Source: Niveispirillum fermenti
GTDB taxonomy: Bacteria; Pseudomonadota; Alphaproteobacteria; Azospirillales; Azospirillaceae
Direction: 5' to 3'
Assembly: GCF_048066175.1 (NCBI RefSeq)
Contig: NZ_JBLTXA010000008.1
Coordinates: forward strand, 124,001 to 188,000
DNA: 64,000 nucleotides
In this document: one piece after another, positions 1 through 8,151 of the stretch
How positions within the stretch are numbered: the first letter of the stretch is position 1
How the letters are laid out: each line of letters begins with the position of its first letter
Program-made: the position numbers and the translations under genes
Notes under the pieces: generated by a model
Told to the model about the DNA's origin: nothing
The model's database searches: none
The model's input: only the letters and a program-made list of their open reading frames with translations

Positions 1-1182
1 GTAATCCCGGCCGCCGATCATGGCGCGTACCGCGCCGTCGGGCGTCATGACCAGGGCGGCCGCCTGGCCCACCTTGGCCTCGGCACCAGGCCCGGCCAGC
101 ATCTCCGTCACCTTCTGCTGGGCGATGCGCTGCATGCCGCCGTCGAAGGTGGTGTGGACGACAAGGTCGCCATGGTCGGCCCCCACGAAGGCCGGCAACT
201 GGTCCGCCACCCAGGCCGCGAAATAGCGGCCGTCGCCGTCGGCCTGCTCGGTCCGGGCCGGGGCCTGCGGCGGGGTCATGGCGGCATCCAGTTGGGCCTG
301 GGTGATATAGCCTTCGTCCAGCATGGCACGCAGCACCACGCCCATGCGCTGGGTGGCCCGATTCAGGCTGGCGGTGGGGGCATAGCGCGACGGCGCCTTC
401 AGCAGACCGACGATGATGGCCGATTCGCGCAGGCTGAGATCACGGGCCGACTTGTTGAAATAGGTGCGGGCCGCCGCGTCGACGCCGAAGGTGCCGGCCC
501 CCAGATAGACCCGGTTCAGATAGGCGGTGAGGATCTGCTCCTTGCTGTAGGTCGCTTCGAGCTGGATGGCCAGCAACGCTTCCTGCGCCTTGCGCTTGAA
601 GGTCTGGTCGGGGGTCAGGAACAGGTTCTTGGCCAATTGCTGGGTTAGGGTGGACCCGCCCTGGACCGTGCGCCCGGCCTTGTGGTTGGTATAGGCCGCG
701 CGTGCGATGCCGATGGGGTCGACGCCGAAATGGCTCCAGAACCGCCGGTCTTCCGTGGCGATCAGGGCATCCACGAAATGTCGCGGCAATTCCCCGACAT
801 CCAGCGTTTCCCCGCGCAGGTCGCCCAGCCGCTGGAACGCGGTGCCATCCATGGCCACCAGCGTGATGGCCGGCCGGCGGGCCGCGGCGGCCACTTCCGA
901 TATGCTGGGCATGTCATGGGCGACATAGGCAACGATGCCGGCCACGACGATCACGCTCCAGATACCCAGGACGGTGATCCCCGTCAGGAAGCGCTTTCCC
1001 CAGGACTTGCGGGGCTGCGACCGGCGCGAACCCTTGCCGCCGCCGGGTGGGGATGGGGGCGGGGGGGCTGCCCCCCGTCCGCCACCACCGGGCCCCGAAC
1101 CGCCCGGAGGCGGTCCGGGTGGCCGCCTTTTCGGCGGCGGTCCGGGGGGGGTGAAACGGGGCGGTGCGCTCAGCGTTGTCAA
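1..1182 (-). CDS. Class A penicillin-binding protein (PBP1A family), 3' part outside window
   Basis: Bifunctional peptidoglycan synthase: polymerises glycan strands from lipid II and cross-links them at the outer face of the inner membrane. Only about 393 N-terminal residues are visible and the gene runs off the left edge. Order seen: a Pro/Gly-rich cytoplasmic tail of about 60 residues, one membrane segment (FLTGITVLGIWSVIVVAGIV), then the GT51 glycosyltransferase domain with the catalytic ATEDRRFWSHFG, GGSTLTQQLAKN and YLNRVYLGAGTFGVDAAA motifs. The last visible residues (TPDGAVRAMIGGRDY) lead into the transpeptidase domain. No ATG or GTG lies in frame upstream of the tail. I chose a TTG at 1182 preceded by GGGGA; this start is uncertain. 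Family identity is firm, the exact PBP class less so. Confidence 0.85.
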   Translation of the reverse strand, partial: MTTLSAPPRFTPPGPPPKRRPPGPPPGGSGPGGGGRGAAPPPPSPPGGGKGSRRSQPRKSWGKRFLTGITVLGIWSVIVVAGIVAYVAHDMPSISEVAAAARRPAITLVAMDGTAFQRLGDLRGETLDVGELPRHFVDALIATEDRRFWSHFGVDPIGIARAAYTNHKAGRTVQGGSTLTQQLAKNLFLTPDQTFKRKAQEALLAIQLEATYSKEQILTAYLNRVYLGAGTFGVDAAARTYFNKSARDLSLRESAIIVGLLKAPSRYAPTASLNRATQRMGVVLRAMLDEGYITQAQLDAAMTPPQAPARTEQADGDGRYFAAWVADQLPAFVGADHGDLVVHTTFDGGMQRIAQQKVTEMLAGPGAEAKVGQAAALVMTPDGAVRAMIGGRDY

Positions 1183-1339
1183 GGAACGGGTCCCCAGGGG
1201 GCATTTTCGGATGATGGTGGCCAGGATAGGCTTCCGGCGGCCGCCCGGACAAGCTGATGCACCCCCATTGCGGCGATTTCTGGGACGAAAGCGGGGAATG
1301 ATTGCGGGCCGGCGCGCGCCTGTCGTCGCCTGTTGTCGC

Positions 1340-1972
1340 CTATGCCGCATCCGGCTGCTGTGCCGGTGCCGCCACCTGGAAGGCTTCCAGTGTCTGGCAA
1401 TGCGCGTCGATGGCAACCAGCGTCGGATAGGGGGCAAGGTCGATGTTGAAACGGCGGGCATTGAACATCTGCGGCACCAGGCACAGATCGGCCAGGCCCG
1501 GTGCCCCGCCCAGGCAGAAATCCGGCCCCTCCGCCATCTGTTCCAGCGCCTGGAAGCCCTCGGCGATCCAGTGCGCAATCCAGGCGTTGACAGCCTCTTC
1601 CCCCTGGTCCAGCGGACCCCGCAGATAGGACAGGACCCGCAGATTGTTCAGCGGATGGATGTCGCAGGCCACCGTCAGGGCCATGGCCCTGGCCCGGGCC
1701 CGTGCCACGGGCCCGGCCGGCAGCAGGGCAGGGGTGGGATGCGTTTCTTCCAGATATTCCAGGATGGCCAGCGATTGCGGGATCACGGTGTCGCCATCCA
1801 CCAGGGTCGGCACCAGCCCGATCGGGTTCAGCGCCCGATAGGCCGGGGCCTTCTGCTGCCCGCCATCCTTCAGGAGATGGACGGGGACCGCATCCCAGGC
1901 GATGCCCTTCAGCGCCAGGGCGATGCGCACCCGGTAGGCGGCAGACGAACGGAAATAGGTATGAAGCTGCAT
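1340..1972 (-). CDS. maiA: Maleylacetoacetate isomerase
   Basis: Glutathione-dependent zeta-class GST-like enzyme (210 aa) that isomerises maleylacetoacetate to fumarylacetoacetate in tyrosine/homogentisate breakdown. The N-terminal thioredoxin-like domain carries the zeta-class SSAAYRVRIAL motif (about residues 8-18), which provides the active-site Ser, and NPIGLVPTLVDG. The C-terminal helical domain has CDIHPLNNLRVL. An upstream in-frame start would add 37 low-complexity residues; MQLHTYFRSS is the normal family start. It lies on the same strand as fahA and hmgA, separated from them by an SDR gene on the other strand, so it probably has its own promoter in the gap with that SDR. Confidence 0.93.
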   Translation of the reverse strand: MQLHTYFRSSAAYRVRIALALKGIAWDAVPVHLLKDGGQQKAPAYRALNPIGLVPTLVDGDTVIPQSLAILEYLEETHPTPALLPAGPVARARARAMALTVACDIHPLNNLRVLSYLRGPLDQGEEAVNAWIAHWIAEGFQALEQMAEGPDFCLGGAPGLADLCLVPQMFNARRFNIDLAPYPTLVAIDAHCQTLEAFQVAAPAQQPDAA

Positions 1973-2015
1973 GGCTGTGGTATCACCGGTCGGGGATTGA
2001 TGGGGAGGCAGGGCC

Positions 2016-2774
2016 ATGGGCCGTCCATTGGTGGGCAGGATCGCCCTTGTCACGGGGGCATCGCGCGGCATCGGGGCCGCCATCGCCGACAGGCTGGCAC
2101 GCGACGGCGCCGATGTCGCGCTGCATTACGGGTCGCACCGCCAGACGGCGGAAGAACTGGCCGGGCACTGCCGCGTGCAGCATGGCGTGCGGGCCGTGGC
2201 GTTGCAGGCGGATCTGGCCGACCTGTCCGATGCCGGCGGGGCGGTGGCCCTGTTCGGCGCGGCGGCGGCGGCGCTGGGCGTGCCGCACATCCTGGTCAAC
2301 AATGCCGGCACGGGCCGTTTCGCCGCCATCGCCGACATCACGGCGGAAGAACTGGCCCAGGTGCTGGCCGTGAATGCCGCCGCACCGCTGCTGATGGCGC
2401 GGGAGGCGGCGCGGGCCATGCAGCCGGGCGGGCGGATCATCAATATCGGCAGCGTCATCACCGACATGCCCGTGGGGCTGCGCGCCGTCTATGCCGCGTC
2501 CAAGGGGGCGGTGCATGCCATGACGGGGGTGCTGGCGCAGGAACTGGGCCCGCGCGGCATCACCATCAATACGGTCGCCCCCGGCGTGACGGCCACCGAC
2601 CGGTTCAAGTCGGGCGACCGATCGCGTGCCGACGAGATCGTGCGGCGCACGGCCCTGGGCCGCATCGGGGAACCCGAAGATATTGCCGCCATCGTCGCCT
2701 TTCTGGCCGGCCCCGACGCGGCCTGGATCACGGGCGAGGTGATCCGGGCCAGCGGCGGGCTGCGCGGGCTGTAG
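2016..2774 (+). CDS. SDR family oxidoreductase
   Basis: Short-chain dehydrogenase/reductase of 252 aa, NAD(P)-dependent, cytoplasmic. It has the Rossmann motif TGASRGIG (about residues 14-21), NNAG, the catalytic Ser in NIGSVITD and an intact YAASK. The end (ITGEVIRASGGLRGL) is close to the usual cofactor-dome ending of FabG-like SDRs. It starts 43 bases from the divergent maiA start and sits between maiA and fahA, facing the other way. Its substrate cannot be read from the sequence. A link to homogentisate metabolism is only positional. Confidence 0.88.
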   Translation: MGRPLVGRIALVTGASRGIGAAIADRLARDGADVALHYGSHRQTAEELAGHCRVQHGVRAVALQADLADLSDAGGAVALFGAAAAALGVPHILVNNAGTGRFAAIADITAEELAQVLAVNAAAPLLMAREAARAMQPGGRIINIGSVITDMPVGLRAVYAASKGAVHAMTGVLAQELGPRGITINTVAPGVTATDRFKSGDRSRADEIVRRTALGRIGEPEDIAAIVAFLAGPDAAWITGEVIRASGGLRGL

Positions 2775-2837
2775 GGCGGGGGCGGTGGCCGGGGCCGGCG
2801 ATGATCCCATGGGCCCGGCTTCCCCCGTCCGCCTCTC

Positions 2838-3854
2838 TCAGGCGCCCTCGTACCGGCGGACCTCCTGGTCGATGGCGCCGAAGACGGAGCGGCCGCGCCC
2901 ATCCCTCATCTCGATCCGCACGCGGTCGCCGAAGCGCAGGAAGGGGGTGCTGGGCTTGCCGTCGCGGATGGTCTCGATCGTGCGGATTTCCGCAATGCAG
3001 CTATAGCCCAGGCCACCTTCCGACACGGGGCGGCCGGGCCCGCCATCGGCATCCTTGTTGGACACGGTGCCCGACCCGATGATGGTGCCGGCCGATAGCG
3101 GCCGGGTTTTGGCCGCGTGCGCGATCAGGGTGGGGAAATCGAAGGTCATGTCCACGCCGGCATCGGGCTTGCCGAAGGGCTGGCCGTTGATGGAAGACAG
3201 AAGCGGCAGATGCAGCCTGCCGCCGTCCCAGGCGTCGCCCAGGCTGTCGGGCGTGACGGCCACCGGGCTGAAGGCGCTGCTGGGCTTGGACTGGAAGAAG
3301 CCGAAGCCCTTGGCCAACTCGTTCGGGATCAGGCCCCGCAGCGAGACATCGTTGACCAGCATGACCAGCCGGATATGCGCCTTCGCCTGTTCCGGCGTCA
3401 CGCCCATGGGCACGTCGCCGGTGATCACGGCGACCTCTCCTTCCAGGTCGATGCCATAGGCTTCGTCCGCCATCAGGATCGGATCGTGCGGGGCCAGGAA
3501 GCTGTCCGACCCGCCCTGATACATCAGGGGGTCGGTCCAGAAGCTGGGCGGCATCTCGGCGTTGCGCGCCTTGCGCACCAGTTCCACATGGTTCACATAG
3601 GCCGACCCGTCGGCCCATTGATAGGCCCGCGGCAGGGGGCTGGCGCATTCCGTCTCGTCGAACGGCTGGCTGTCGATCCCGCCGGTATTCAGCCTGTCCG
3701 CCACGGCCTTCAGGGCCGGGGCCACGCTGTCCCAATGGTCCAGCGCCTGTTGCAGGGTCAGCGCGATGTCGGGCACGGGCGCGCAGCGGGACAGATCGTC
3801 GGACACCAGGACGAGACGGCCATCACGGCCCTGTTGCAGGGAGGCGAGTTTCAT
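2838..3854 (-). CDS. fahA: Fumarylacetoacetate hydrolase family protein
   Basis: Last step of the homogentisate pathway: hydrolyses fumarylacetoacetate to fumarate and acetoacetate. It has 338 aa, the short bacterial FAH form. The metal-binding core is seen in DLEGEVAVITGD (about residue 138), followed by LVNDVSLRG, QSKPSSAFSP and the GTVSNKD segment that lines the FAH active site. It lies downstream of hmgA on the same strand with a 176-base gap that holds a structured repeat. The three catabolic genes therefore may not form one simple transcript. Confidence 0.92.
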   Translation of the reverse strand: MKLASLQQGRDGRLVLVSDDLSRCAPVPDIALTLQQALDHWDSVAPALKAVADRLNTGGIDSQPFDETECASPLPRAYQWADGSAYVNHVELVRKARNAEMPPSFWTDPLMYQGGSDSFLAPHDPILMADEAYGIDLEGEVAVITGDVPMGVTPEQAKAHIRLVMLVNDVSLRGLIPNELAKGFGFFQSKPSSAFSPVAVTPDSLGDAWDGGRLHLPLLSSINGQPFGKPDAGVDMTFDFPTLIAHAAKTRPLSAGTIIGSGTVSNKDADGGPGRPVSEGGLGYSCIAEIRTIETIRDGKPSTPFLRFGDRVRIEMRDGRGRSVFGAIDQEVRRYEGA

Positions 3855-3920
3855 GAAGGAGGCTCCGGCTCGGGGAAATTCTGTGGTGGCGAACGGCTAA
3901 GCAGGAACCTGCTGGCTCTA

Positions 3921-4030
3921 CGGCTGCTGCCGCGCCGTTCGTCCGGCGTAGCCCAAGCCAACGGATGTTGGCATCGGCGATGGAGGGCGGTGATCAGAAC
4001 CTGGTTGGTTCTGATCACCGCAGAACGGTG
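3921..4030. repeat. Structured intergenic repeat, copy 1
   Basis: Copy of a repeat also seen at 30921-31009 and 44345-44503. It holds a small hairpin GCCAAC-GGAT-GTTGGC (3957-3972) and a perfect 15-bp hairpin whose arms are GCGGTGATCAGAACC and GGTTCTGATCACCGC (3987-4021, loop TGGTT). The large hairpin ends 9 bases from the hmgA stop codon, so on the minus strand it is transcribed just after hmgA and could act as a terminator or mRNA end. The outer edges are diverged from the 44-kb copy, so the boundaries are approximate. Confidence 0.75.
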
Positions 4031-5185
4031 TCACGGCTTCACCCGCCAACTGTCGGCATAGGCGGGGTTCTCCACGCCGGCGGGCAGGTCCGCCACCTCC
4101 AGCGCGTCGCGGGTGTCGACCATGACCGCATATTCGTCGGTCGCGGGCTTGGTCTGCACCAGCATCTTGCCCAGCGCCTTGGGATGCGGCCCGTGGGTGA
4201 AGCCCGACGGGTGGAAGGTCATCATGCCGGCCTTGATATTGTCGCGGCTGAAGAAATCGCCGGCATGGTAGAACAGCACCTCGTCATAATCGTCGTTATT
4301 GTGGAAGAACGGGATCTTGATGGCGCCCTCATCCGTCTCGAACGGGCGGGGGGCGAAGGTGCAGACGACGAAACGGTTGGCGACGAAGGTGGTATGGGCG
4401 CTGGGCGGCAGGTGGTAGCGATGGCTCATCAGCGGCCGCACATCCTTCACATTCAGGCGCACGGGCGCCAGATCACCCTTCCAGCCCACGGCGTCCAGCG
4501 GGTTGAACGGATAGGTCACCGTGCTGATCGCCCCGCGCCGCTTCACCAGCACGCGCCAGGACCCGTCAGGCGCCCCGCCGGGGCCGTTATCGGCCTGCTG
4601 GTCCCGGAAGGCCGCGTCGATCGTCGGCGTGTCCAGCATGGCCGGGTCGAAGATTGCATGCGGGCCGACGATGCCGCGATCGGGCAACTGATAGGTTGAT
4701 CCCGTCGCCTCGATCAGCAGGGCCGTGACGGGCCGGGTGGGGGACAGGCGCCACATGGTGCCGCGCGGCAGCACGACATAGTCACCGGCCTTGATGGTCA
4801 GGTGGCCGTAGTCGCAGTACAGCTCCCCCTCGCCCTCATGCACGAAGATCAGGTCGTCGCCGTCGCCATTGCGGGCCAGATGGTCCATCGGGGCATCGCA
4901 GCGCCACATGCGCATGCGGCAATGGGCGTTGAACAGCACCTCCTTCGCCGCCCAGGGCCCGGCCGAGAAGCCCTCCACCAACTGGTTCAGGTCGAAGGCG
5001 CGGGGGCGTAGCGGACCCTCCCAGCTTGTCCAGCCCGTGGGGGCGTTGCGGTGGTACATGTGCGTGGCGGGGCCGAAGAAACCCTCCCGGCCCAGTTCCC
5101 GTTCATAGGTGCCGGGCGGCAGGTCGGCATGGGCCTGGCGCGAGGCTGTGCCCTCGACCCTGGGAAAGGAGATATACCGACGCAT
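4031..5185 (-). CDS. hmgA: Homogentisate 1,2-dioxygenase
   Basis: Fe(II) ring-cleaving dioxygenase turning homogentisate into maleylacetoacetate (cytoplasm). At 384 aa it is the short alphaproteobacterial form; the human and Pseudomonas enzymes are near 430-440. The cupin fold carries FFHNNDDYDEVLFYHAGDFF and the iron-binding region FHPSGFTHGPHP (about residues 320-332). The start MRRYISFPRVEG follows an AAGGAG-like site. It is divergent from a MarR regulator, and the 107-base gap holds a perfect palindrome, so repression by that MarR protein and induction by a pathway intermediate is likely (inference). Confidence 0.93.
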   Translation of the reverse strand: MRRYISFPRVEGTASRQAHADLPPGTYERELGREGFFGPATHMYHRNAPTGWTSWEGPLRPRAFDLNQLVEGFSAGPWAAKEVLFNAHCRMRMWRCDAPMDHLARNGDGDDLIFVHEGEGELYCDYGHLTIKAGDYVVLPRGTMWRLSPTRPVTALLIEATGSTYQLPDRGIVGPHAIFDPAMLDTPTIDAAFRDQQADNGPGGAPDGSWRVLVKRRGAISTVTYPFNPLDAVGWKGDLAPVRLNVKDVRPLMSHRYHLPPSAHTTFVANRFVVCTFAPRPFETDEGAIKIPFFHNNDDYDEVLFYHAGDFFSRDNIKAGMMTFHPSGFTHGPHPKALGKMLVQTKPATDEYAVMVDTRDALEVADLPAGVENPAYADSWRVKP

Positions 5186-5215
5186 GGGGGCTGCTCCCGG
5201 CTGGCTTGTCAGGTA

Positions 5216-5237
5216 ATTCGTTTCAATTGAAACGAAT
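5216..5237. promoter_or_regulatory. 22-bp perfect palindrome, probable MarR operator
   Basis: ATTCGTTTCAA followed directly by its complement TTGAAACGAAT. It lies 31 bases upstream of the hmgA start and 55 bases upstream of the marR start. MarR dimers bind palindromes of about this size, and divergent marR/target layouts are often autoregulated. The palindrome is read directly; its binding by the neighbouring protein is inference. Confidence 0.75.
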
Positions 5238-5292
5238 ATGGCGGATCACAGACCCTCTTGCAAGTCCGTATCGGGCAGGTCACCCTTGACCC

Positions 5293-5739
5293 ATGCTCGA
5301 TCTCGACGATTTCCTGCCCTATCGCCTGAATGTCCTGGCCAAGCGCGTCAGCCGTGAACTGGCGCGCCGGTACGAGGAGCAATTCGGCATCTCCATCCCC
5401 GAATGGCGGGTGATGGCCATCCTGGGGCGTGAACAGCCCCTGTCCTCCAACGACATTGTCGAGCGGTCGGCCATGGACAAGGCCAAGGTCAGCCGCGCCG
5501 TCACGGCGCTGGTGGAGGCCGGCCTGCTGTCGCGCAGCACGCACCCGTCCGACCAGCGTCTGCTGCGCCTGTCCTTCACGCCGGCGGGCCGCGCGCTCTA
5601 TGAGCGTATCGCGCCGCTGGCGCTGGAATGGCAGCGGCGCTGGCTGGACTGCCTGGATGAAGGGGAACTGGCCCAGTTCAAGTCCCTCTCCGCCAAGCTG
5701 GAGGAACGGCTGGAACAATTGTCGCGCAGCATGGGCTAG
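5293..5739 (+). CDS. MarR family transcriptional regulator (probable homogentisate-pathway repressor)
   Basis: Winged-helix regulator of 148 aa, dimeric and DNA-binding. Seen: the N-terminal dimer helix, ISIPEWRVMAILGR, the recognition helix region DKAKVSRAVTALVEAGLL, and the wing STHPSDQRLLRLSFTPAGRALY. It is divergent from hmgA with the 22-bp palindrome between them. Location suggests it controls hmgA (and perhaps fahA and maiA) in response to an aromatic ligand. A role on other targets cannot be excluded. Confidence 0.88.
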   Translation: MLDLDDFLPYRLNVLAKRVSRELARRYEEQFGISIPEWRVMAILGREQPLSSNDIVERSAMDKAKVSRAVTALVEAGLLSRSTHPSDQRLLRLSFTPAGRALYERIAPLALEWQRRWLDCLDEGELAQFKSLSAKLEERLEQLSRSMG

Positions 5740-5899
5740 AACCGGCGGCCCCGGTCGGCCCGGCGGGCCAAGGGGGTGAAAATTGTCGCCATTGTCCCGG
5801 TTACAGGGTTGTTTCCGATCCGCATTGAATGCTTAACTGTTTGACATGAAAAGGGGCCGGTATCGGATAGCCGGTCACGTAAAACAGGGGATCGTAGAA

Positions 5900-6922
5900 A
5901 TGAACCTTCGCCTGCACGGTGCGGCCGCCCTGGCGGCATGCCTTGCCTTCATCGCAAGCCCGGCACAGGCCGGGCCGACGCTGGACGCCGTGAAGGCAAG
6001 GGGACAAGTGGTCTGCGGCGTGAACAGCGGCCTGCCGGGCTTCAGCAGCCCCGACAGCCAGGGCCGCTGGACGGGGCTGGACGTGGATATCTGCAAGGCG
6101 GTCGCCGCCGCCGTCCTGAACGACCCGAACAAGGTCCGCTATATTCCGCTGTCGGCGCAACAGCGGCTGACCGCCCTGCAATCGGGCGAGATCGACGTGC
6201 TGTCGCGCAACACCACCTGGTCGCTGACCCGCGATGCCCAGGGGCTGGATTTCGGCCCCGTGGTCTATTACGACGGCCAGGGCCTGATGGTGGCCAAAAG
6301 CCTGGGCGTGACCAGCGCCAAGCAGTTGGACGGGGCCACGGTCTGCGTGCAGCCCGGCACCACCACCGAACTGAACCTTGCGGACTGGTTCCGTGCCAAC
6401 AATCTTTCCTTCCGGCCCGTCGTGATCGAGGCGCTGGACGAGGTGAATGCCGCCTTCTTCTCCGGCCGCTGCGATGTGCTGACCACGGATATTTCCGGTC
6501 TGGCGGGCGTGCGCGCCTCTGTGGCGCCCAAGCCCGACGATTTCGTGATCCTGCCGGAAATCATGTCGAAGGAGCCGCTGGCCCCCGTCGTCCGCCATGG
6601 CGACAACCAGTGGGCGGACATCGTGCGCTGGAGCGTCTTTGCCCTGATCGAGGCGGAGGAGAAGGGCATCACCCAGGCCAATATCGATACCAAGCTGCAG
6701 GACACCGACCCCACGGTGCAGCGCATCCTGGGCGTCCAGGGCGATCTGGGCCCGGCGCTGGGCCTGGACAAGCAATGGGCCTATCGCGCCATCAAGGCCG
6801 TCGGCAATTATGGCGAGGTTTTCGAACGCAATGTCGGCAAGTCGACGCCGCTGAAGCTGGAGCGGGGTCTGAACGCGCTCTGGACAAATGGCGGCCTGAT
6901 GTACGCCCCGCCCATCCGCTGA
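5900..6922 (+). CDS. aapJ: Amino-acid ABC transporter substrate-binding protein
   Basis: Periplasmic receptor of a broad-range L-amino-acid importer (340 aa; AapJ/family 3 binding protein). It has an N-terminal Sec signal peptide ending near SPAQA, then VVCGVNSGLPGFSSPD, WTGLDVDICKAVAAAVL and SRNTTWSLTRD, all typical of AapJ/BztA. I took MNLRLHGAA as the start rather than an ATG 54 bases upstream, because it opens directly on the signal peptide. It is the first gene of aapJ-aapQ-aapM-aapP, all co-directional with short gaps. Confidence 0.93.
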   Translation: MNLRLHGAAALAACLAFIASPAQAGPTLDAVKARGQVVCGVNSGLPGFSSPDSQGRWTGLDVDICKAVAAAVLNDPNKVRYIPLSAQQRLTALQSGEIDVLSRNTTWSLTRDAQGLDFGPVVYYDGQGLMVAKSLGVTSAKQLDGATVCVQPGTTTELNLADWFRANNLSFRPVVIEALDEVNAAFFSGRCDVLTTDISGLAGVRASVAPKPDDFVILPEIMSKEPLAPVVRHGDNQWADIVRWSVFALIEAEEKGITQANIDTKLQDTDPTVQRILGVQGDLGPALGLDKQWAYRAIKAVGNYGEVFERNVGKSTPLKLERGLNALWTNGGLMYAPPIR

Positions 6923-6941
6923 CCGGCCGGCCTCCATCCCC

Positions 6942-8150
6942 ATGACGGACCGCCAAGCGCCCGCCACGATCAAGGCCGCCGCCCCGCCCGGGCAGGCGGC
7001 CTTTCACCTGTCCATCAACAATCCCCTCGTCCGTGCCATCCTGTGGCAGGTCGTTGCGGCCTTCCTGGTCGCGCTGGCCGCCTGGTATCTGGTCGGCAAC
7101 ACGATGGACAACCTCGCCCGGCTGTCCATCTCCTCCGGTTTCGGCTTCCTGGAGCGGGAGGCGGGGTTCCAGATCGGTGAAAGCCCGGTCGCCTTCGGCC
7201 CGCAGGACAATTACGCCCGCGCCTTCCTGGTCGGGCTGCTGAATACGCTGAAAGTGTCGGGCATCGGTATCGTCCTGGCCACCATCCTTGGGGTGGCGCT
7301 GGGCATCGCGCGCCTGTCGGACAACTGGCTGGTGGCCCGCTTCGCCACCTTCTATGTCGAGACGATCCGCAACCTTCCCCTGCTGCTTCAGCTTTTCCTG
7401 TGGTACGGCCTGCTGACCGAGGGGCTGCCGGGACCGCGCCAGGCGCTGGAGCCGCTGCCGGGTGTCTTCCTGTCCAACCGCGGGCTGAAACTGCCCGCCC
7501 CGGCCGATGATCCGGTCTGGGCCTGGGTGGCCGCCGCGTTCGGCCTGGGCGTCATCCTGACGCTGGTCATTTCCGCCTGGAACACCCGGCGTCAGGCCCG
7601 GACGGGCCGGCGTTTCCACATGCTGCCTGTCGGCCTGGGCTTGGTCATCGGCATGCCGGGCCTGATCCTGCTGGCGCATGGCGGCGGCGCCATCGACGTT
7701 CCCGTGCTCCAGGGCTTCAATTTCCGGGGCGGCATGACGCTGACACCGGAATTCGCGGCCCTGCTGTTCGGCCTGGTCATCTACACGGCCGCCTTCATCG
7801 GCGAGATCGTGCGCAGCGGCATCCTGGCCGTACACAGGGGGCAGACGGAGGCGGCGACGGCGCTGGGCCTGACACGGGGGCAGGTGCTGCGGCTCGTCGT
7901 GCTGCCGCAGGCGCTGCGCGTCATCATCCCGCCCACGACCAGCCAGTATCTGAACCTGACCAAGAACAGCTCGCTGGCTGTTGCCATCGGCTTTCCGGAC
8001 TTCGTGTCCATCGCCAACACCACCATCAACCAGACGGGCCAGGCGGTGGAAGGGGTGCTGTCGATCATGGCGGCCTATCTGGTCATCAGCCTCAGCCTGT
8101 CGCTGCTGATGAACTGGTACAACCGCCGCGTGGCGCTGGTGGAGCGGTAG
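6942..8150 (+). CDS. aapQ: Amino-acid ABC transporter permease AapQ
   Basis: Inner-membrane permease (402 aa) with several hydrophobic segments. The EAA loop (EAATALGLTRGQVLRLVVLP, about residues 303-322) contacts the ATPase. It is longer than ordinary HisM-type permeases because of the extended N-terminus and the insert between the first helices typical of AapQ/BztB. It starts 19 bases after aapJ and ends one base before aapM. Confidence 0.92.
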   Translation: MTDRQAPATIKAAAPPGQAAFHLSINNPLVRAILWQVVAAFLVALAAWYLVGNTMDNLARLSISSGFGFLEREAGFQIGESPVAFGPQDNYARAFLVGLLNTLKVSGIGIVLATILGVALGIARLSDNWLVARFATFYVETIRNLPLLLQLFLWYGLLTEGLPGPRQALEPLPGVFLSNRGLKLPAPADDPVWAWVAAAFGLGVILTLVISAWNTRRQARTGRRFHMLPVGLGLVIGMPGLILLAHGGGAIDVPVLQGFNFRGGMTLTPEFAALLFGLVIYTAAFIGEIVRSGILAVHRGQTEAATALGLTRGQVLRLVVLPQALRVIIPPTTSQYLNLTKNSSLAVAIGFPDFVSIANTTINQTGQAVEGVLSIMAAYLVISLSLSLLMNWYNRRVALVER

Positions 8151-8151
8151 G

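Noticed and set aside
935..3082. 715-codon plus-strand open frame
   Set aside because: It crosses the PBP and maiA genes on the other strand and the SDR gene in another frame; no recognisable protein.
5841..5870. TTGACA upstream of aapJ as a promoter
   Set aside because: No acceptable -10 element at 16-18 bases; not listed as a feature.
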